In this document: positions 15,096 through 18,973 of the stretch, piece by piece
Layout of the letters: each line of letters opens with the position of its first letter
Position numbering within the stretch: the first letter of the stretch is position 1
NCBI GenBank assembly: GCA_002083405.1
Contig: LVWT01000048.1
Span: 1-18,973 of the forward strand
DNA length: 18,973 nt
From: Nitrospira sp. SG-bin2
Lineage (GTDB): Bacteria; Nitrospirota; Nitrospiria; Nitrospirales; Nitrospiraceae
Direction of reading: 5' to 3'
The notes under the pieces: model-generated
What the model saw: the letters and a program-made list of their open reading frames with translations, nothing else
Told to the model about the DNA's origin: nothing
The model's database searches: none
Position numbers and translations under genes: made by a program

Positions 15096-16451
15096 ATGAG
15101 CATGAAACAGATTTTAGTAGTCGGCGCGGGGTCGGTGGGCGGATTCTTTGGGGCACACCTGGCGAAGGGGAATCCCAATGTCTCGTTTCTGCTCCGGCCG
15201 GACACGCTGGCCGCAGTCACACGGAACGGGTTGACGATCCGCAGCGCCGGTGGAACCTTTACTGTCCGGCCACAGGCGGCGTCAGACGCACGGCAGCTTC
15301 CCAAGCCGGACCTCATTATTCTTGGAGTCAAAGCCTATCACCTCGATGAAGTCATGGATCAGATCGAACCGGTGGTCTCGGCGAAAACGGTGCTGCTGAC
15401 ACTGCAAAACGGGATCGATAACGAAGATCGCCTGATCGCTCGATTCAAGCGCGATTGTGTCGTGGGTGGGGTGGCCTATATCTACTCCAAGATTGCCGCG
15501 CCGGGTGTGATTGACCATTACAAGAAGGGCGCCGTGGCAATCGGCGAACTGATGGGGCATGAAAGCGAACGGCTGCTTGCGATCAAGGATCTCTTTACCA
15601 CCGCGGGAATTCCCTGCCAATTGTCCAAAGATATCCGCCGCAGCAAATGGGAGAAGATGTGTTGGAATTGCGTCTTCAATCCCATCACCGTGCTTATTAA
15701 CGACTCCGTCGCACGTGCGCTGGACCATCCTGAATTATTTGCCGTGATCAGGCAAATCGTCGGCGAGGTGACGGCGGTCTCGGCCGCGGTCAAGGTGCCG
15801 CTGCCGCTGGATATGCCGGAGCGCGTCGTGAAGGCGACACAGGAAATTCGGGATATCCATACGTCGATGTATGACGATTGGAAAGCAGGCCGCCCGACGG
15901 AAATCGCATACTTGAACGGATATATCGTGGAGAAAGGGCGGGAACTCGGCATTCCCACGCCGGTGAATGAAGCCCTGACAGCCATGATCAAGGCCGTGAC
16001 GGAAAAGGAACAGACCGGTCCCGGCATCGTGAAGATCGAGGGTGCGGTCGTGCAGCCTGTTTCATTCGATCGTAAGGCGATGCAGCAATTGCCGGATGAA
16101 CATCAGATCGCCGATGTCAGTGCCGTGATGCCGGGCATGAAGGGGCGGGCAATCGCCGTGAGAGGATTGCTGGATGTGCCGGCGCTGAACATTGATGCCG
16201 ACCATGTGACGTTTCATTCGTTGGATGGCAAATATGCTGCGGCGCTCACGCTTCAGCAGGCCCGTGATTTTGGAGTCCTTGTGTACGAGATCGACGGCGA
16301 ACCATTGCCCGATGGAAAGGGCGGACCCTTTCGGCTCATCACGCCGGGATTGGGGGATCTCTGCGCGAACGTGAAAGGTGTGGGAAAAATCGAGATCACC
16401 AAAGGGCCGGGCCGTGACACGAGACAGACCACCTGTCCGCCGGCGGTGTAA
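15096..16451 (+). CDS. Ketopantoate-reductase-like protein fused to a sulfite-oxidase-fold domain
   Basis: A 451-residue two-domain protein. Residues 3-310 are an ApbA/PanE-type reductase: NADP loop ILVVGAGSVGGFFGAH, ILGVKAY, LLTLQNGIDNE, catalytic Lys in RRSKWEKMCWN and the C-terminal YDDWKAGRPTEIAYLNGYIV signature. Family members reduce 2-dehydropantoate to pantoate; a typical one would end near residue 310. About 130 further residues follow, with RGLLDVP, VTFHSLDGKYAAALTL and VYEIDGEPLPDGKGGPFRL, the pattern of the molybdopterin-binding core of sulfite-oxidase-like proteins. No Cys occurs where the molybdenum ligand is expected (ADVSAVMPG), so the domain is probably non-catalytic. TGGAGG at 15082-15087 supports ATG 15096 over an upstream in-frame ATG at 15006. 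It may head a three-gene run. Confidence 0.85.
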   Translation: MSMKQILVVGAGSVGGFFGAHLAKGNPNVSFLLRPDTLAAVTRNGLTIRSAGGTFTVRPQAASDARQLPKPDLIILGVKAYHLDEVMDQIEPVVSAKTVLLTLQNGIDNEDRLIARFKRDCVVGGVAYIYSKIAAPGVIDHYKKGAVAIGELMGHESERLLAIKDLFTTAGIPCQLSKDIRRSKWEKMCWNCVFNPITVLINDSVARALDHPELFAVIRQIVGEVTAVSAAVKVPLPLDMPERVVKATQEIRDIHTSMYDDWKAGRPTEIAYLNGYIVEKGRELGIPTPVNEALTAMIKAVTEKEQTGPGIVKIEGAVVQPVSFDRKAMQQLPDEHQIADVSAVMPGMKGRAIAVRGLLDVPALNIDADHVTFHSLDGKYAAALTLQQARDFGVLVYEIDGEPLPDGKGGPFRLITPGLGDLCANVKGVGKIEITKGPGRDTRQTTCPPAV

Positions 16452-16472
16452 TCGTTCAGTGCGTATCGAGAT

Positions 16473-16853
16473 ATGAAGAAAATCGGCGGTAGTCTGTTGA
16501 TCATCGGGGCAGTGCTTTTGGGCGCGGTATGGCTCGTGGATAATGCGCAGACATTCGAATCTCACTATGACACCTATCAGAAGTTAAAAGAGTCCGAGCT
16601 CATGACCCAAGGCTGGGTGTCGCATGTCATTCCCAATTCTTCTTATGACATCAATGAAACCCATCGAGTCAGTGGAGGGATTGTCACGGTGCGATTCAGG
16701 TTTCAGCCGGGGGACCTGGGGGACATGGAATCGCGTTGTGCCATTCTCGATGGTAATGATCCCGCGATACGGCGATATCGGTGCAGGGAGGATGTTGCGG
16801 CAGTTGTCGTCAGGTTGGATGCGAGCGGACAGGGGCAGATTCTCATCGAGTAG
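16473..16853 (+). CDS. Small membrane-anchored protein of unknown function
   Basis: A 126-residue protein with one N-terminal hydrophobic segment (about 5-23, IGGSLLIIGAVLLGAVWLV) preceded by MKK, so probably a single-pass anchor or uncleaved signal with the rest outside the cytoplasm. The core has GWVSHVIPNSSYDINETHRV followed by a beta-rich stretch (GGIVTVRFRFQPGD) and one Cys pair (C89/C99 region, ESRCAIL and YRCRED) that could form a disulfide. From memory, small proteins with the pattern GW.P..LP.SA.DI.E.H are widespread but uncharacterised. It lies 21 bp after the fusion gene and 33 bp before the SGNH gene, suggesting co-transcription. Confidence 0.75.
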   Translation: MKKIGGSLLIIGAVLLGAVWLVDNAQTFESHYDTYQKLKESELMTQGWVSHVIPNSSYDINETHRVSGGIVTVRFRFQPGDLGDMESRCAILDGNDPAIRRYRCREDVAAVVVRLDASGQGQILIE

Positions 16854-16889
16854 AGCGCGGTCATGCAGATCGTCGGCTGAGAGCTGGTG

Positions 16890-17654
16890 ATGTCCACTGA
16901 TATCGCGTGCGTCGTGGCTCTTGGCGCCAGCAATCTGACACGCGGATTCCAGACCGTCGTGTCGTCTGCTCGATCTGCATGGGGATCCGATGTCGAAGTG
17001 CTGGCGGCTCTCGGCCATGGGCGATCCTACGGCGCTCCCAGCCGGTTTCTCTTCCGCACCTTACCCGGCATCATCAAATCGGGCTTGTGGGCTGAATTGG
17101 AGCGGCGTCCGCCAACGGCCACCAGAGGACTCGTGACGGATGTCGGGAATGACATCCTCTATGGATTCTCGGTTGAACGAACGCTTGGATGGGTCGAGGA
17201 GGTACTTGTCCGCCTGAGGCGTGTGACGGACGACATTGTTTTAACAGACTTACCTCTTGCCAGTATTTACCGCCTGTCACATCTTAAATTTTTGGCCTTT
17301 CGGTCCGCCCTGGTGCCGTCCTGCCGGCTGTCTCTGTCTCAGGTCATCGACAGAGCTGAACGTGTGAATGAAGGTATCGAGACGTTATCCGCTGCGCACG
17401 GCACGAAATTGGTTCGGCTCGATCCTGCCTGGTATGGTTTCGATCCAATCCATGTACGCCCGTCGCTCTGGCGTCCGGCCTGGCAACAGATCCTCGGCGT
17501 CCACCCTCAGGCAAAGTCTGATCGGGGATCGATGGTTGAGAGCGTGAAATTGTACTTTCTCCGCCCTGAACGCCGTTGGATGTTCGGCGTCGAGCAATGC
17601 ACTTCGCAGTCCGGTGTCGCGCTACGCTCAGGCGGGCAGGTATGGCTGTATTGA
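16890..17654 (+). CDS. SGNH/GDSL-type hydrolase-like protein
   Basis: A 254-residue protein from ATG 16890 (a GTG directly before it is also in frame). It shows the spaced blocks of the SGNH fold: VVALGASNLTRG near the N-terminus in the place of the GDS nucleophile block, GHGRSYGAP, VTDVGNDILYG with the GND oxyanion block, and DPIHVRPSLWRPAW with the C-terminal Asp-x-x-His pair. The nucleophile would be S13-14 in GASN. Such enzymes are esterases, lipases or O-acyl hydrolases on sugars or peptidoglycan. No signal peptide is seen, so it appears cytoplasmic. The C-terminal ~50 residues after that block (SMVESVKLYFLRPERRWMF) have no recognised role. Substrate is not predictable. Confidence 0.78.
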   Translation: MSTDIACVVALGASNLTRGFQTVVSSARSAWGSDVEVLAALGHGRSYGAPSRFLFRTLPGIIKSGLWAELERRPPTATRGLVTDVGNDILYGFSVERTLGWVEEVLVRLRRVTDDIVLTDLPLASIYRLSHLKFLAFRSALVPSCRLSLSQVIDRAERVNEGIETLSAAHGTKLVRLDPAWYGFDPIHVRPSLWRPAWQQILGVHPQAKSDRGSMVESVKLYFLRPERRWMFGVEQCTSQSGVALRSGGQVWLY

Positions 17655-17944
17655 TTTGCGCCGTTCGTCTTTCGTCCTTCGACCCCTCGGCCTCGCTCGG
17701 GGTCGAGCCTGAGCGGGGTCGAAGGCTCGACGCTGCTCAGGACCGTGAGCCTGTCGAACAGTGAAACATGAAGCGCGGGATGGAAGAGGTGAACGCGTCG
17801 GTGAAGCTTGCAGCAAGAAATCTGAGAGTTGTGGAGATCGTGCATTGAGTTGTGAGTTGCCCGAGCGTACTATGCCTGTCCGTCGACCAAGAGGGCCGTA
17901 TCACAAACTTATGATTCCAGAAGTGCACACATTTACTTTTTAAT
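17655..17944. other. 290-bp gene-poor gap with palindromic repeat
   Basis: It contains the REP-like element at 17676-17765. A 60-codon open frame at 17761-17943 has no ribosome site, no recognisable motif and an Arg/Lys/Glu/Gly composition typical of chance frames in GC-rich DNA. I see no promoter of good quality before the membrane protein gene. Confidence 0.5.
17676..17765. repeat. REP-like palindromic element
   Basis: CCTTCGACCCC at 17676-17686 and GGGGTCGAAGG at 17715-17725 form a perfect 11-bp inverted repeat around a 28-bp loop that itself holds CTCGGGGTCGAG and GAGCCTGAGC. Downstream GCTCAGG and GAGCCTGTCGAAC continue the same vocabulary (TTCGAC, CCTGAGC). Elements of this TTCGAC/GCTCAGG type occur in many copies between genes of diverse bacteria. 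Placed directly after the SGNH gene, it could also act as a 3' stabiliser or terminator. Confidence 0.75.
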
Positions 17945-18307
17945 ATGGGGGATGGAGTGGCTGTGACAGCGTTGCTCTCTTCTGTCTTAGTCCGAAGAGC
18001 GATCACAGGGCTTGTTCTTGGAACGATTGCCGGGATGATCGAACTATGGGTCTTCAATCATGACGTTGCCCATTTCCTTGCGGCGGTTATTGCGGGGCCT
18101 CTATACATGACGTTATTGGTGTTACTGGGCGATCGATTTCAACTTGCGGGGGGCAAGACCGTCCATGGCGCGGTGGCAGGTCTTCTGACTGCGATTGTCT
18201 GGTGGGCCATCGCTGTTCGAGCGACCGAACAATTCGTATTTGCCGCTGTTGCCGGTGCCTGTTTCGGAGCAGTGTATGTCTGGTCGGAAGTGCGCAAAGC
18301 ACGATGA
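17945..18307 (+). CDS. Small four-TM integral membrane protein
   Basis: A 120-residue protein with four hydrophobic segments: AITGLVLGTIAGMIELWVF, FLAAVIAGPLYMTLLVLLG, VHGAVAGLLTAIVWWAIAV and FVFAAVAGACFGAVYVW, ending in a short positive tail (SEVRKAR). This is a compact helical bundle of unknown function; I recognise no family. The ATG at 17945 has no Shine-Dalgarno sequence. An in-frame GTG at 17963 is preceded by GGAG at 17954-17957 with 5-base spacing and would start MTALLSSVLVRRAI, so the protein may be six residues shorter. Its stop overlaps an ATG (ATGA) of a 50-codon frame. Confidence 0.7.
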   Translation: MGDGVAVTALLSSVLVRRAITGLVLGTIAGMIELWVFNHDVAHFLAAVIAGPLYMTLLVLLGDRFQLAGGKTVHGAVAGLLTAIVWWAIAVRATEQFVFAAVAGACFGAVYVWSEVRKAR

Positions 18308-18456
18308 GTCTGTTGATGAGTTCAAATCTGAAAATTGCCTCCACGCCTTTCCGACTACGGTCTTCCATCCCCCTCAAATATTGCAAGGTCGACTGTGCCC
18401 TCGAGGACCTCATCGAGATACAGTTCCACCCTGCCTGGCTTGAACAGGCTGATTAG
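18304..18456 (+). CDS. Possible 50-codon ORF overlapping the membrane protein stop
   Basis: ATG at 18304 overlaps the preceding TGA as ATGA and opens 50 codons to the stop at 18454-18456 (MSLLMSSNLKIASTPFRLRS at the start, FHPAWLEQAD at the end). A second ATG lies at 18316. No family is recognised, and the composition is neutral. The overlap is the only support; it could be a chance frame or the remnant of a longer gene. Confidence 0.25.
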   Translation: MSLLMSSNLKIASTPFRLRSSIPLKYCKVDCALEDLIEIQFHPAWLEQAD

Positions 18457-18909
18457 CCGCGGCAACAATGCGCCCCTTGCACGCCATTGGCAATCAGGCG
18501 TATGATTTTCTTATGCTTCAGACCAGTCCATGCGCAATCCGCATTCGGTATTACAGGATTAGGTCGATTTGTGTGGCGGTATTTCTGTGTGTCTGCGTCC
18601 TGTCACTGATGCTCGGAACACCTATTTCATTTGCAAGTCTGCTGATCTCAGCTGAGATCCTCACGGAATCTGTCTCCGAAGGTTTTTCGCTCCCACCCAT
18701 CGTACCGAAACCAGGAGTCCCAAGAGCATATCGTATACCCGTGGAGTTCCAACCGTCATTGCATCTTCCAGTCTTTGTAACCTCGGTCTTCCATCCTCCC
18801 CAGTCATAGCATCTCTGTCCGAACACGGCATTCATACAGGTGCAGTTACCTTCCGTTTGGGACAAGTCTTTTGGAAAGACTCTTCTGTTATCGCAAGGAG
18901 GTAATGATC
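18457..18909. other. 450-bp lower-GC gap without a convincing gene
   Basis: Visibly less GC-rich than the rest. A plus frame (18468-18809) includes a hydrophobic stretch, and a minus frame (18551-18865, TTG start) is Cys/Trp-rich near its N-terminus (CTCMNAVFGQRCYDWGGW). They overlap, neither has a ribosome site, and neither resembles a known family. A 13-bp motif CGGTCTTCCATCC occurs at about 18359 and again at 18784. Confidence 0.45.
18895..18902 (+). promoter_or_regulatory. Strong ribosome binding site
   Basis: AAGGAGGT is the full anti-Shine-Dalgarno complement. With GGAGG ending at 18901, it lies 8 bases before the ATG at 18910 and only 2 bases before the in-frame ATG at 18904, so it selects 18910 as the start. 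Confidence 0.8.
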
Positions 18910-18973
18910 ATGGCTACTTCAACACAAACTTTGGACGACAGTTCTGGGCGGGGTTACGATATCTCGCAGTGGT
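18910..18973 (+). CDS. N-terminal start of an unidentified gene (runs off the window)
   Basis: Only 21 codons are present: MATSTQTLDDSSGRGYDISQ and onward. The strong ribosome site suggests a highly translated product. No signal peptide or membrane segment is apparent in the visible part. The start is too short to assign a family. Confidence 0.6.
   Translation, partial: MATSTQTLDDSSGRGYDISQW

Noticed and set aside
17761..17943. 60-codon plus-strand frame after the REP-like element
   Set aside because: Low-complexity charged composition and no ribosome site; it begins inside the repeat.
18551..18865. Minus-strand Cys/Trp-rich open frame
   Set aside because: TTG start, no ribosome site, no recognisable family, and an overlapping plus frame of equal quality; it is kept only as part of the gap description.

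Overview
The window reads as a chromosomal segment of a moderately GC-rich Gram-negative-type bacterium. Gene content and order (valS-nadC-birA-coaX-grpE-dnaK-dnaJ-rsmE on one strand, then a REC/coiled-coil protein, a HAD protein, a class III sirtuin and a ketopantoate-reductase-like protein) are most reminiscent of Nitrospira/Nitrospirota. That assignment is an inference from memory and could not be searched.

Left edge (1-1900) is accessory. A KAP-family P-loop NTPase runs off the edge on the minus strand. A plus-strand pair follows: a GTG-started nucleotidyltransferase-fold protein and a translationally coupled 92-aa partner, resembling a toxin-antitoxin or small defence module. The pair is bracketed by two direct repeats. 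The right repeat is the 3' end and downstream flank of intact rsmE. The left repeat (about 778-963) is a detached copy of the same region that still encodes the last ~30 codons of RsmE and a stop. This layout resembles an integration or duplication event at the rsmE 3' end.

Centre (1902-11881) is a housekeeping block on the minus strand: valS, nadC, birA and coaX (translation and NAD, biotin and CoA cofactor supply), then grpE, dnaK, dnaJ and rsmE (heat-shock chaperones plus 16S rRNA methylation). Spacing is tight except for 94 bp before grpE and 82 bp between dnaK and dnaJ; the latter holds a strong hairpin. No hrcA or CIRCE-like operator was seen. A divergent promoter region at 11854-11928 separates valS from a 39-codon gene for an extremely basic, ribosomal-protein-like peptide.

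Right-centre (12117-17654) holds a response-regulator-like protein with a long helical C-terminus and, divergent from it, a HAD hydrolase preceded by a 13-codon leader ORF whose stop overlaps the HAD start. Next are a minus-strand SIRT5-type sirtuin and a plus-strand run of three: a ketopantoate reductase fused to a C-terminal sulfite-oxidase-like (Moco-fold) domain, a small membrane-anchored protein and an SGNH-type hydrolase.

Right edge (17655-18973) is gene-poor: a REP-like palindromic repeat, a four-TM membrane protein, about 450 bp with no convincing gene, and the first 21 codons of a gene with a very strong ribosome binding site. No tRNA, rRNA, CRISPR array or transposase was recognised.
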